Shown: one piece after another, positions 1 through 11,260 of the stretch | Layout: every line of letters starts with the position of its first letter | How positions within the stretch are numbered: position 1 is the stretch's first letter | NCBI GenBank assembly: GCA_026122225.1 | Contig: JANEZZ010001642.1 | Span: 372,001 to 436,000, forward strand | Source: Heloderma charlesbogerti | Taxonomy: Eukaryota; Chordata; Lepidosauria; Squamata; Helodermatidae | DNA: 64,000 bases | Reading direction: 5' to 3' | The notes under the pieces: model-generated | The model's input: only the letters and a program-made list of their open reading frames with translations | Told to the model about the DNA's origin: nothing | The model's database searches: none | Made by a program: the position numbers and the translations under genes

Positions 1-527
1 CAAATCTCCTAAGTGCTGTAAAGCACAATCTTGAGGCTCCTATTCTCAGCTGTTTGGTTTATTGCCTTAGGAAGTAACTACTTCACACCTTTGTTATAGA
101 GATCCTGCAGTTAGAAAGGGGGCTGGTTTCCCATCCCCACATGTCCCCCCTTTTCCCAGCACAAGCATATGTGAGTCTACTCAGAAGTAACTCCCATTGT
201 GCAGGTGCATCTGGAGTTTCAGGGGAAAGGACAAAGGGGGAGCGTTCTGACAGACTCTGACTGAAACCCAGAGTGGATTAACTGCCCCACTGACATCAGA
301 GTCACCAGCCTCCCCTGCTTTTATCCCTTCTCAGTTTGGCTCTGTGAATCATACTAGCCCTTCCATTCTGTCAAGTGGGAGCAGGTTAACAAAAGAGACA
401 GGGCCCCCCGTCTAGCAGGAGCTTCATCCAAATGTCTGCTAGAGTATTCTGTTTTACATCATGGCACGTGGAAAAGATGGCCAATGAAATGTATTTACAG
501 TTCTAGTAACATTTTGATATTTTGTAT
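1..527. other. Upstream intergenic DNA, no gene recognised
   Basis: No coding exon or RNA gene is recognisable here. The stretch around 165-205 resembles half of the short dispersed repeat seen at 14363-14448, 35922-36022 and 47932-48010, with words such as ACTCAGAAGTAACTCCC. The sequence ends at the left target-site duplication of the BovB element that begins at 538. Confidence 0.5.
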
Positions 528-718
528 ATGGTAGCAACTTCAGCAAAGGAGATCGTTACCTTGTCATGGTGCTGGAGCTTGAGCACCTCAATGACGTCAT
601 GAGCTAAACTGTGAAGGGACACCCAAGATGGGAAGGTCATGGCAGAGAGGTCAGACTAAATACGATCCCTGGGGAAGGAAACGGCAACCCACCCCAGTAT
701 TCTTGCCATGAAAACTAA

Positions 719-3700
719 ATGGATCAGTACAACCAGAGATATGTCGGTATACCATCGGAAGATGGGACTCCCAGGTCGGAAGATGGTCAAAATGCTACCG
801 GGGAGGAACAGAGGATAAGTTCAACCAGCCCCAGATGTGATGACGCAGCTAGCTCAAAGCTGAAAGGACGGCTAGCAGCCGATGGTGCTGGTGGTGAACG
901 ACGAATCCGATGTTCTAAAGATCAACACACCATAGAACCTGGAATGTAAGATCTATGAGCCAGGGCAAATTGGATGTAGTTATTGGGGAGATGTCAAGAT
1001 TAAATATAGACATTTTGTGTGTCAGTGAACTGAAATGGACTGGAATGGGCCACTTCACATCAAATGACCACCAGATCTACTACTGTGGACAAGAGGACCA
1101 CAGAAGAAATGGAGTAGCCTTCATAATTAATAATAAAGTGGCTAAAGCAGGGCTTGGATGCAATCCAAAAAATGACAGAATGATCTCAATTCGAATTCAG
1201 GGTAAGCCATTTAACATCACAGTGAGCCAAATATACGCCCCAACCACAGATGCTGAAAAAACAGAAGTAGTTCAGTTCTATGAGGATCTGCAGCACCTAC
1301 TGGATAGTACGCCAAACAAAGATGTTATTTTAATTACAGGAGACTGGAATGCTAAGGTGGGTAGTCAAACGACACCTGGAATTACAGGCAAGCATGGTCT
1401 GGGAGAACAAAATGAAGCAGGATATAGACTGATAGAATTTTGCCAAGACAACTCACTGTGCATAACAAACACTCCCTTCCAACAACCTAAGAGACGACTT
1501 TATACATGGACTTCACCAGACGGTCGACACCGAAATCAGATTGACTACATCCTTTGTAGCCAAAGGTGGCGGACATCTATGCAGCTGGTAAAAACAAGAC
1601 CTGGAGCTGATTGTAGTTCAGATCACGAACTTCTTATTGCACAATTTAGAATCAGACTAAAGAGAATAGGGAAGACCCACAGATCAGTTAGATATGAGCT
1701 CACTAATATTCCTCATGAATATGCAGTGGAGGTGAAGAATAGATTTAAGGGACTAGATTTAGTAGACAGGGTCCTGGAAGCACTATGGACAGAAGTTCGC
1801 AACATTGTTCAGGAGGTGGCAACAAAAAACGTCCCAAAGAAAAAGAAAACCAAGAAGGCAAGATGGCTGTCTGCTGAGACACTGGAAGCAGCCCAAGAAA
1901 GAAGGAAAGCAAAAGGCAACAGTGATAGGGGGAGATATGCCCAATTAAATGCAAAATTCCAGAGGTTAGCCAGAAGAGATAAGGAATTATTTTTAAACAA
2001 GCAATGCGCGGAAGCGGAAGAAGATAATAGAATAGGAAAGATAAGAGACCTCTTCCAGAAAATTAGAAACACTGGAGGTAAATTCCTGGCAAAAATGGGT
2101 ATGATCAAAAACAAAGATGGCAAGGACCTAACAGAAGCAGAAGAGATCAAAAAAAGGTGGCAAGAATATACGGAAGATCTGTATAGGAAGGATAATATCG
2201 CGGATAGATTTGACGGTGTGGTCAGGGAGCTAGAGCCAGACATCCTGAAGAGTGAGGTTGAATGGGCCTTAAGAAGCAAGGCTAATAACAAGGCAGCAGG
2301 AGATGACGGTATCCCAGCTGAACTGTTTAAAATCTTGCAAGATGATGCTGTCAAGGTGATGCATGCCGTATGCCAGCAAATTTGGAAAACACAAGAATGG
2401 CCACCAGATTGGAAAAGATCAACTTATATCCCCATATCAAAAAAGGGAAGCACCAAAGAATGTTCAAACTACTGAGCAGTGGCACTTATTTCATATGCCA
2501 GTAAGGTAATGCTCAAGATCTTGCAAGGTAGACGCCAGCAATTCATGAAATGAGAATCGCCAGATGTACAAGCTGGGTTTAGAAAAGGCAGAGGAACTAG
2601 AGACCAAATTGCCAATATCCGCTGGATAATGGAGAAAGCCAGGGAGTTTCAGAAAAACATATATTTCTGTTTTATTGACTGTTCTAAAGTCTTTGACTGT
2701 GTGGATCATAACAAATTGTGGCAAGTTCTTGGTGGGATGGGGATACCAAGTCATCTTGTCTGCCTCCTGAGGAATCTGTATAACGACCAAGTAGCAATGG
2801 TAAGAACAGACCACGGAACAACGGACTGGTTTAAGATTGGGCAAGGAGGACAGCAGGGTTGTATACTCTCACCCTACCTATTCAACCTGTAGGCAGAACA
2901 CATCATGCGACGTGCTGGGCTTGATGAAGCCAAGGCTGGAGTTAAAATCGCTGGAAGAAACTTTAACAATCTCAGATAGGCAGATGATACCACTTTGATG
3001 GCTGAAAGTGAGGAGGAGCTGAGGAACCTCATGACGAAGGTGAAAGAAGAAAGTGCAAAAGCTGGGTTGCAGTTAAACCTTGAAAAAACCAAGATTATGG
3101 CAACCAGCTTGATTGATAACTGGCAAATAGAGGGAGAAAACGTGGAGGCAGTGACAGACTTTGTCTTTCTAGGCACAAAGATTACTGCAGATGCTGACTG
3201 CAGCCAGGAAATCAGAAGACGTTTACTTCTTGGGGGGACAGCAATGACAAATCTTGATAAAATAGTGAAGAGTAGAGACATCACACTGACAACAAAGGTC
3301 CGCATAGTTAAAGCAATGGTATTCCCCGTAGTAGGGGGCCGCGGTGGCTTAGTGGGTAAGACGTTGAACTGCAGACCGGAAGGTCGGCAGGACAGCAGTT
3401 CGAGACCTGAGTGCTGCGTGACGGAGTGAGCTCCCGTCTTCAGTTCCAGCTTCTGCCAACCTAGCAGTTCGAAAGCAAGAAATTGCAAGTAGATAAATAG
3501 GTACCGCTTCAGCGGGAAAGGTAACAGCGTTCCGTCACCTCGGTGTTCAGTCATGCCGGCCACATGACCACGGAAGCATCTTCGGACAGCACTGGCTCTT
3601 CATCTTAGAAATGGAGATGAGCACCACACCCTAGAGTTGGACACGACTGGTTGGGGACACCTTTATCTTTTACCTTTTTATTCCCCGTAGTCACCTATGG

Positions 3701-4106
3701 CTGCAAGAGCTGGACCATAAGGAAGGCTGAGCGAAGGAAGATAGATGCTTTTGAACTGTGTTGCTGGAGGAAAATTCTGAAAGTGCCTTGGACTGCAAGA
3801 AGATCAAACCAGTCCATACTCCAGGAAAGAAAGCCAGACTGCTCACTTGAGGGAATCATATTAAAGGCAAAACTGAAGTACTTTGGCCACATAATGAGAA
3901 GACAGGATACTCTGGAGAAGATGCTGATGCTAGGAAAAGTGGAAGGCAAAAGGAAGAGGGGCCGACCAAGGGCAGGATGGATGGATGATATTCTGGAGGT
4001 GACGGACTCAACCGTGGGGGAGCTGGGGGTGGTGACAGCTGACTGGAAGCTCTGGCGTGGGCTGGTCCATGAAGTCACGAAGAGATGGAAGCGACTGACC
4101 AAATAA
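719..4106 (+). pseudogene. Broken BovB endonuclease/reverse transcriptase ORF, lineage B copy 1
   Basis: This frame would encode the BovB protein: an N-terminal AP-like endonuclease that nicks the target and a reverse transcriptase that copies the element RNA at the nick. A 76-residue N-terminal part (719-949) is in another frame from the main part (955-2475, 506 codons). The endonuclease motifs SELKW, GDWNAKVGS and SSDHELL are visible. In-frame stops follow at 2473-2475 (Arg position), 2551-2553 (Arg position), 2890-2892 (Tyr of NLYAEH) and 2977-2979 (Tyr of the catalytic YADD). The stops at 2551, 2890 and 2977 and the frame break near 945 recur in the copy at 26-29 kb. A SINE interrupts the C-terminal part at 3333. 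The remnant is recognisable to KRLTK at 4106. It cannot encode a working enzyme. Confidence 0.9.
3333..3678 (+). mobile_element. tRNA-derived SINE with BovB-like 3' tail
   Basis: This is a 346-bp SINE inserted in the BovB ORF. It is bounded by a perfect 13-bp direct repeat TATTCCCCGTAGT at 3320-3332 and 3679-3691. The head is tRNA-like: GTGGCTTAGTGGGTAAG resembles a pol III A box and CAGTTCGAGACC a B box. The 3' part contains GTTGGACACGACTGG followed by CCTTTATCTTTTACCTTTT. The first word closely matches the 3' end of BovB lineage A (GTCGGACACGACTGA), as expected if the SINE RNA is recognised by BovB reverse transcriptase. The type resembles the squamate Sauria/Squam SINEs, though I cannot assign the exact family. 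A second copy lies reversed at 36533-36865. Confidence 0.88.
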
Positions 4107-5002
4107 ACAACAAAAACATGGTAGCAAAACTTTGTGGTAGCTCCCTCTCCCTCTCCCCAGCATAGTTCATAATAGGGTACTTAAGGTGTATTGATGTGAA
4201 CACAGATGACGTCCTGCAGTGTTCTTTAAACACCAGTCATTGTTACCTGTTCCTGTTGCCTTCATCCATTAGGTTCTACTATTACTCATAACCTGGGGCA
4301 GTGAGTTCCAAAGGCCAATTAGCCTCAATGGCCCACTTTGCATGATCATGGCTGGGCAGGGGGGAATAAGTCACAGTGGCATATCTTCCGCACTGCACGT
4401 GCTGGAGGAATTTGCATAATTACCCTTGCCAGCACAGCTTATTTCCCCCACCATGATCATTCAAACCAGTTCACTCTGACACTATCTTTAATTAACTTGA
4501 AATTTGATACTTACCTTGGATACCTACCTTCAGGATGGGTGAGCAGTAATCTCTTTCCCAAACTATTAATTTTTGAAACAAAATCTTCCCTTTTATTAGT
4601 CATGTCATACAAAATTGGAGTTTGGGAAAGTTCATTTCTTCTTCCTTTTTTGTTGGGGGAGGTTGTTTTTGTTTCAGTCCTTCTCCGCCTCTGCAGTCCT
4701 AAACAATGGGAGCATATTTCATTCAGCTCAATCGAATTTTCTTCCAAATAAGTGTGCTTACAACAACTGTGTGCTTCTCTGTCTCTCTCTCTGGCCAAGT
4801 CATTTTTGGTGTTAATTATGTTTTTCATGTGAATCCAATAATCTTTCTGGCAAGCAGTGAAGTGGGGGTGGGGTCTATACATTAAAGGATCCACAGATCT
4901 TGCCAAGACTGGCAAGATTTATATAGGAAGCATGATTATGATTCCTGCATGTTGGGACAGCACCTTATTTTGGGTCTGGCTGAGAAATGAGACACAGTGG
5001 GC

Positions 5003-5039
5003 ATCTCTCTCTCTCTCTCTCTCTCTCTCAATCTCTCAA

Positions 5040-5077
<38 letters not shown>
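5003..5077. repeat. Compound (CT)n(CA)n microsatellite
   Basis: A run of CT dinucleotides, broken twice by AAT, passes directly into a run of CA dinucleotides and then a short C run. Reading frames across it give only Ser-Leu and His-Thr repeats and are not genes. Confidence 0.97.
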
Positions 5078-7494
5078 CCCCCCGCATGAAGTCTCACCCA
5101 GCAATGGGTGAGAAAGCTATTCTTGTATTTCCAGACAAGCACCATTCCCTCACTGTGCTACTTGGCACAACTAGGCATGTCAGCTGCTGATTGGTGATTG
5201 ATTGATGACCTCAATTGGGCCTGCTGGAGCAGGGGTGGGTACCAACCAGCAGAATGAGTCACTGATCAGGATGCGTTCCCCCCACTCCCTCATTCTAAAG
5301 CAGCTTTGAGAAATATGTTGATGATGCGTGTCTTTGGAACAGATTCTTCTTCCTTTAAGCCCCCTTCCCACTTGTCTGCAGCATGAGGCGTTCCCATGAT
5401 AACCATCTGGCAGACTGGAGCACTGCTGAGGAAGTCAGCTGGTTTGTGGGTGAGGCACCCCAGTGAGTCTGGCTTAGCATACGCTTCCAATTCCTCTGTA
5501 CAGACTGGGAGTGGTGAGTAAGCAACTCTGGAGTGAAACGTTGGGGGTGAGGTGGAGGATGTGCTTTCCTCCTTCCAGGACAAAACCACCCACTGTGCGG
5601 CCCAAAGGAGATGTCTGCCTGTGCAATTGCATGCCTGCACGTCTCTGCATATGCTCAAAGGCATACACATCTCTCCACTTTGGCCTGTAGCAGGCATACA
5701 CAGAGGGAGAGTATGTTTGCAATGCTACTACAATATACTAGACAGAATGAGACTTTTTCCTAAGTTGTTGTTCCCTCTGGTAATGATGTTGAAGCAACCA
5801 CAATGTTCACGTAGTCCAGACAACAACAACATGTTTTGCACACACTTCTTCTTTGATTACAGTATCCTAAATTTTGTCTCTCTTTAATCTGATTTTATTG
5901 TCAATTAATTTTACTACATTATTAAGAAGTTATAATATTCATCTCAAAGCACTTTCAGGAAGCTATCAATATTGAGTTGTATAATACTCCAGCCCCTTCT
6001 TTCGGTGAAACTGGGTGCAGGAGAATAATATTTGCATAAGCAATTTTAGTATGTTCATTTTTAATGCACTCTTTCTGCTCCCGCTACTTGACATTTTATT
6101 TTATTTTTTTGTCCAGATGCCTGCTAAGCTTCTTCTTCACAAGCAGGTGAGTAAAGGGGGGTTGGGTGGGTTCAAAGCTATTCATGCCACTAATTAGCAG
6201 CCACTTTTCTTTAGAATGAGGGAAATAGGAATGTTTCCCCCCAGCCAACCGGGCCCCAGGAATGAATTGGAGGCAAACAAGCGAGGGGATAAAGGGGTAG
6301 GCGGGTGTTTTCCTGCCTCAGTTGGCAACTGTTTCCCTAATAAAAAGAGAAACATACTTGAGGAGGGAGCTGAAGACCCTAATTAGGAGGAAGGGGATTA
6401 GAATAGTGAAAAGGAGGGTTTCTTTCTCTCTCTGGCATGTATACAGGATCCCTGAGTTAAGAGGAAGAAAGGGCTTTTGGGGAGTGGATGGAGTCAGCAT
6501 GGAAGGTGTCGTCCCCTGCACTGATACAACTCAATTGCCGCCACCACTTAAGAGAGGATGGCCTGATTTAGGAATGGGGAACTGACCAGGTAGGCAGCAC
6601 TGCTTTTTGATCCAGCAAAGCAAGATCTAAAAATCAGTAAGCTCGTGCCTTGGGAAGGGGCCCCCACAGCCTCTGTCACCCTCACTTGGGAATTTCTTTG
6701 ATGTTGTTTTGATCCTTCAGAACAGAAATGCATGAAATTGGGGTTCTGGTAATTATTTCATTCCTAGAAAGCTTTTTTGGCCCAGGAAGGGACAGGCTGG
6801 GACTTAGGATTTGTCCACACTAGTTCACTCACATTGTACAGGTGGTCCACAGATGTAGTCATCCATTTGTAATCCTTCTAAGGGTTCCCTTTGCTTCCTC
6901 CATCTTTTTTCTTACTGAGAAAGACCTGCCTTTTGAGAAGGACAGAACAGTAGCTCTTTCTCCACAGCTGCAGATGCTCTTAGCACTGCTCTGTTGCTGC
7001 ACATCCTCATTCACACAGACGTGCAAGCTGGTTTCCCTCCCCACAGTACCTATATCTTACCTGGATTAATTTTCAGCATGTTCATCCTCATGCACCCCAA
7101 AACTGCTCTCAGACACCTGTTCAGAAGTTGTCTTTTCCTGTTCTTTCATGGGTTCTTGGATACAATCTCAAAGCAACTAGTGTAATACCTGGCATTATTC
7201 TATGTATTTGCAAGTTTATTCCATCCACATCAAAGTGATTAATATGATGCTATACAGAAGGGCATCAAGCTACCTGCTTTGTCTTGTTAGGTAGAACTGG
7301 TCTGGCTGGATGAAAATAAGGGCCTACAGTTATTGCCTGAGTGACCACAATGCTCTGATCAGCCTTTGTCAACTCTTCTATCCTTCAGGGGCAATATACT
7401 GAGTATTGCCTCTGAAGAATAAAAGAGTACTTATTTGAAGACATGGCTCTTGAAATATGATAAAAATGCAAGTTGTACTGCATGTACCTAGCAC

Positions 7495-7601
7495 AGCCTT
7501 CCCCAACCTGGTGCCCTTCAGATGTTTTGAACTATAGCACCAGCCAGCATGGACAATGGACATGGATAGTGGGAGTTGTAATCCAAAACATCTGGAGGGA
7601 G
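7495..7601. repeat. Foldback repeat family 1 (about 110-145 bp palindromic MITE-like)
   Basis: The sequence reads AGCCTTCCCCAACCTGGTGC, then CAGATGTTTTGAACTATAGC, then the reverse complement AATCCAAAACATCTGGAGGG. The two arms pair to form a hairpin around a CCAGCCAGCATGG centre. This family recurs at 21188-21325, 21801-21926, 25142-25278, 52591-52724, 56566-56632 (half copy) and 59976-60106. The shape fits a non-autonomous DNA transposon. The superfamily is not known from this sequence. Confidence 0.75.
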
Positions 7602-9654
7602 CTAAGCCCCAAACTAACCATAGCAGGACAATGTCTCAGTTTTTGATAGAGACCTCAAAGTGGCTTATAGCATTTATAAAACATAACTGATACAGCAGGA
7701 ACCATACGTTCAAAAACCAAGCTGAAGAATACAACCAGCGCCACCTGAACTGGAAGCAGCATCTGATGTTCCTTCCCACAGGGCAGTTGATGTCAGTTCG
7801 CCATGTGGAGGAGGGGGGTGAGCCAACAGGAGCAGGCTCTGATGTTTTCTTTGCCTGCACCTGTCTCCCTCACTCCTTCTTCCTTGACCTAGCGTAACAA
7901 CTAAGGGTAAGTAAACTGGAGGTTTCTTTTCCCCATGGACTGCCAGTGTATTCCCTCCTGTGTCTGACAATAAATACTTCTTAAAGCTTACAACATTATC
8001 GTCTCAACAACTTCTACATAAGATTGATTACTATGTACTGTGCCCCTTCCCCTTGGAAAAGTTTCTGGAGCATGAAAATAATCAAACAGGAGTGAGGACA
8101 ATTGTTCAGGGAAGGAGCCTAGTAATAATATTAGTATAGGACAGAGTGCCACAAATTAGCATCGTTCCCAGGCATTTTCATCTGCTCAGACAGTTTTGAA
8201 AAGGGTTTCATGGAGTGGTGGCAGCTGGTGAGGACTCTTGTGAGATTGGGGGTAGAGACTGCAGCCCCATTCTTCCAGTCCACACAACTACAGCAATATC
8301 TAAAGTGACTGCTGTAATTCCTTGCACTGGCAGTAGCAAACATTTTGTTATTTTCATGTTCATGAAGTGTAATGCATAGTTTATACCATTTTTTCACAGT
8401 GGTGAATACCCTTAATTTTTTGCCAGTGTGTTGTTTGTTTCTCCCTTCAGGAAGCAGCCAACATGGAAAGCAGTGCAGTGCTTGGTTGGTAGCACTCTAA
8501 ACAAGTCAGTCTCTTGGCATTTTTCTCAGGCTGGAAGTCCTATATTTGAGAAGAAATTCAGCAAAATTATGCCCACAAACATCTTTTTGGCATTGACTTT
8601 CACATTTCTTCAAGAGTCAGGTCACCAGATAGAATATTAATCAGATACTGTAGAACTACTCTCCTGCTTTTGTAAACCTTCTTCTGAATGTGGTGGTGCT
8701 AATGGGGATCACCTAACCATCATTTGAAAGAATTAGATTGGAGCTGTATGATGCATCTGGGTTGTTTTCTTCTTTGTCAATTGCCTCTGTATTAAAGTCA
8801 TTTTCATCTTGTTTTTGTTAGTCTGCTCCCCTAGTTAGTATATTGCCCAAGCAGAATGCAGACAGGCCTTGTCTGTTTTGACTGATTGGTGCCCTTTAAA
8901 TTTTGGTTCCCTTTGTTTAACCTCCTTATGTTTCTACCTGCTTGGTTTATGTTTATAGCCAGACATGGCACTGTGGGGTGTGTATACACTAGACATTTAT
9001 TTACATATATTTTGGGCCTGTAAACCCTACCAGCAGCACTGGCTTTCACTGCCCCTGGGATCAATGTCCCCTGATTATGATGGTGCTTTGTATCTTCCAC
9101 CAGCTGTCCTTCTGTCCTGCCTATGCATGAGGAATTCTGGAACTAGTATTTCTTAAGAGAACACAAATCTCTTTGACTCTCAAACTACATGTCATAATTG
9201 AACTGCACAAGCAAACTCTCTCTGTTCTAGAAAAAGCAACTCTGCTTTTACAAAAGCAGGAGAGAGTAGTTCTACAATATCTGATTAATTCTAGGCCAGC
9301 AACTCACTGTACAGAATGTTGCTTGTTCTATTCTAACACTGCTTCTGATTAGCCTTATTTGGTGTTAGGTCTACTCGCATTCAAAGAACACATGGAGGGA
9401 GGGCCACATGCCCTGACCCTGCTCCTAACATCCCTGCCTCCTATGGCTGATTTTCACACATGAATCTTTAGCATCAAAGCCTGAAGGGAGATTCTAAGTG
9501 TATTTGGCTAAATGTGCTTACAATCTTCCCTGCGATCAGGATCCATATGCAATCAGGGTTCCCAATTGCTGGGAAAATTCAGACAAATGTGAGTAGGACT
9601 CCCTTTCAGACCTTCATGCTAAATGCAAGATGCCTTCTGCCCCCTCTCTGCTTT

Positions 9655-11260
9655 AAAAAAAATTGTTTTATTGATTTTAAATATTTATTGGCTGCCTTTC
9701 AGGGTAGAAACCCTTCCAAGGTGGTATACAGTAATATAACCATAATAAAAACCAATACAGTCTTAAAAAGCAATAAAACACAGTAAAAACTGCTGTCAAA
9801 AATCAGCAACAACAGCAACATATCAAGAGAAAGCCAAAGTAAAATAGCATGTTTTCAGGGCCTTCTTAAAAGCCTTCGAAGAAGGGGCCTGTCAGACCCC
9901 CAATGGCATCTTATTCCGGAGGTGTGGGACTACTGTCAAAAAGGCCCTCTCTTGTGTGGTCATCCACCTAACTGCTTTCAAAGATGGGCAAATGAGGAGG
10001 GCCACTCTTGCTATCTGTGGGCATGCTGATATGGAGGTAGGCGGTCCTTTAAGTAATTTGGTCCCAAACCATTTAAGGCTTTAAAGGTCAAAAATAGCAT
10101 TTTAAATTGAGCTTGGAAACACATTGGTAACCAGTCCAACTGATGCAGTTTTATGATTGAATTGCCTCATCTCCACCAACACTCAGGCAGTCGCATTCTG
10201 CACCAGCTTTCTGGACCATCTTCAAACACAGCCCCACATACAGCACATTACAGTAGTCCAGCCTGGATGTCACTAGTGCATGGATAACTGAGCCGAGGTC
10301 TGTCCTCTCTAGATAGGGCTGCAGCTGGTGTATCAGCATTAGCTGGTGGAATGCACTCTTGGACACCACACCCACCGGGGCTTCCCCAGTTAGCACAGAG
10401 TCCAGGAAGACTCCCACACTGTACACTTGGCCTTTTAGGGGGAGTGTAACCCCATCTAAGGCCAGTTGTAAACCTCCATCCAGAATAGTTGCTTTCCTAA
10501 ATCACAGCATCTCCATCATTGTCTGGATTAATTTTCAGCTTGTTTACCCCCATCTATCCCAAAACATCCTCCAGACACTGGTTCAATAGTTCCACAGCCT
10601 TCCTGGGATGTATAGATGGAAGAGAGATGTAGAGCTGAGTATCATCTGCATACCGATGACACTTCAGCCCAAACCTCCTGATGACTTCCCCCAGTGGCTT
10701 CATGTGGACTTTAAAAAGCATGAGGATGGGGTGGAACCTTGCAGCACTCCACTGGCTAATGGCCATGGGGTGGAGCAAAAGTCCCCCAGCACCACCTTGT
10801 GAGACCACTCCTCCAGAAAGAACTGGCACCACTTTAAATCCATGCCTCCCAAGCCCAACCTAGATAAATTATCCAGAAGGATACCATGGTCAATGGTATC
10901 GAAAGCTGCTGAGAGGTCCAGAAGAACCAACAGAGTTGCACTCCCGCCATCCATTCCCCAGCACAAGTAATCAACCAGGGCAACCAAGGCTGTTTCTTTC
11001 CCATATCCAGGTATGGAACTTGACTGGAATGGATCTAAATCAGTATTAACCAACACTGCTTGGACCTGTGAAGCCACCACACACTCCAGCATCTTGTCTA
11101 AGAATGGCAAATTTGATACCAGGGGGTAGTTATCCAAACCCATAGGATCTAGATTTGGTTTCTTCAACAAGGGTCTTACTACTGCTTCTTTCAAAGCTGC
11201 AGGGACCTCACTGTCCCTCAAGGAGACATTAATCACCTCGGACGTCTAGGTACCCAGCTC
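9655..11260 (-). mobile_element. L2 LINE, 3' part with reverse transcriptase remnant
   Basis: Read on the minus strand, this is the 3' 1.6 kb of an L2-clade LINE. The conceptual protein has reverse transcriptase motif A as LLVLLDLSAAFDTIDH (ORF 10700-11236), then GVLQGS. In an overlapping frame (10554-10832) it has HMKPLGEVIRRFGLKCH followed by the catalytic YADDTQLYIS. A frame shift separates these parts near 10.75 kb. Further downstream, DSVLTGEAPVGVV and SRLDYCNVLY (10151-10426) are L2 C-terminal motifs. The 3' tail near 9655-9730 contains words typical of L2 ends. The copy is 5'-truncated and not functional. Confidence 0.88.

Larger units (their letters stand above)
538..4117 (+). mobile_element. 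Full-length BovB (RTE-clade) LINE, lineage B, copy 1, with nested SINE
   Basis: This is a full-length BovB non-LTR retrotransposon. It is flanked by a perfect 10-bp direct repeat ATGGTAGCAA at 528-537 and 4118-4127, the target-site duplication left by target-primed reverse transcription. The element is 3580 bp, of which about 359 bp is an inserted SINE with its own target duplication (3333-3691), leaving about 3.2 kb, the usual BovB length. It ends in an AAC/AAA-rich tail. The translated frame shows the AP-endonuclease and reverse transcriptase of BovB. Its 5' end matches that of the copy at 26077-29311 almost base for base (both begin near TTCAGCAAAGGAGATC). Lineage B differs from lineage A (15.2-18.5 kb) throughout, for example MSQGKLDV against MNQGKLEV at the same place. 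Confidence 0.93.
4128..9650. other. Intergenic DNA with only short repeats
   Basis: No host exon was recognised. ORFs here are short, lack family motifs and overlap on both strands. Visible pieces are a CT/CA microsatellite at 5003-5077, a foldback repeat at 7495-7601, and a possible L2-like tail around 7634-7700 (AAAGTGGCTTATAGCATTTATAAAA). The remainder is unassigned. Confidence 0.5.

Noticed and set aside
1809..2354. Long antisense ORFs opposite the BovB frames (also at 15633-16157, 16554-17054, 26501-26962, 27618-28037)
   Set aside because: They mirror the conserved coding strand of the LINE and recur at the same place in every copy. No independent motif was seen.
4338..4751. A 137-codon plus-strand ORF in the upstream region
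   Set aside because: It has no family motif, an overlapping ORF lies on the other strand, and no splice or promoter context is present.
4857..5190. Short ORFs with Ser-Leu and His-Thr runs
   Set aside because: They are translations of the CT/CA microsatellite.
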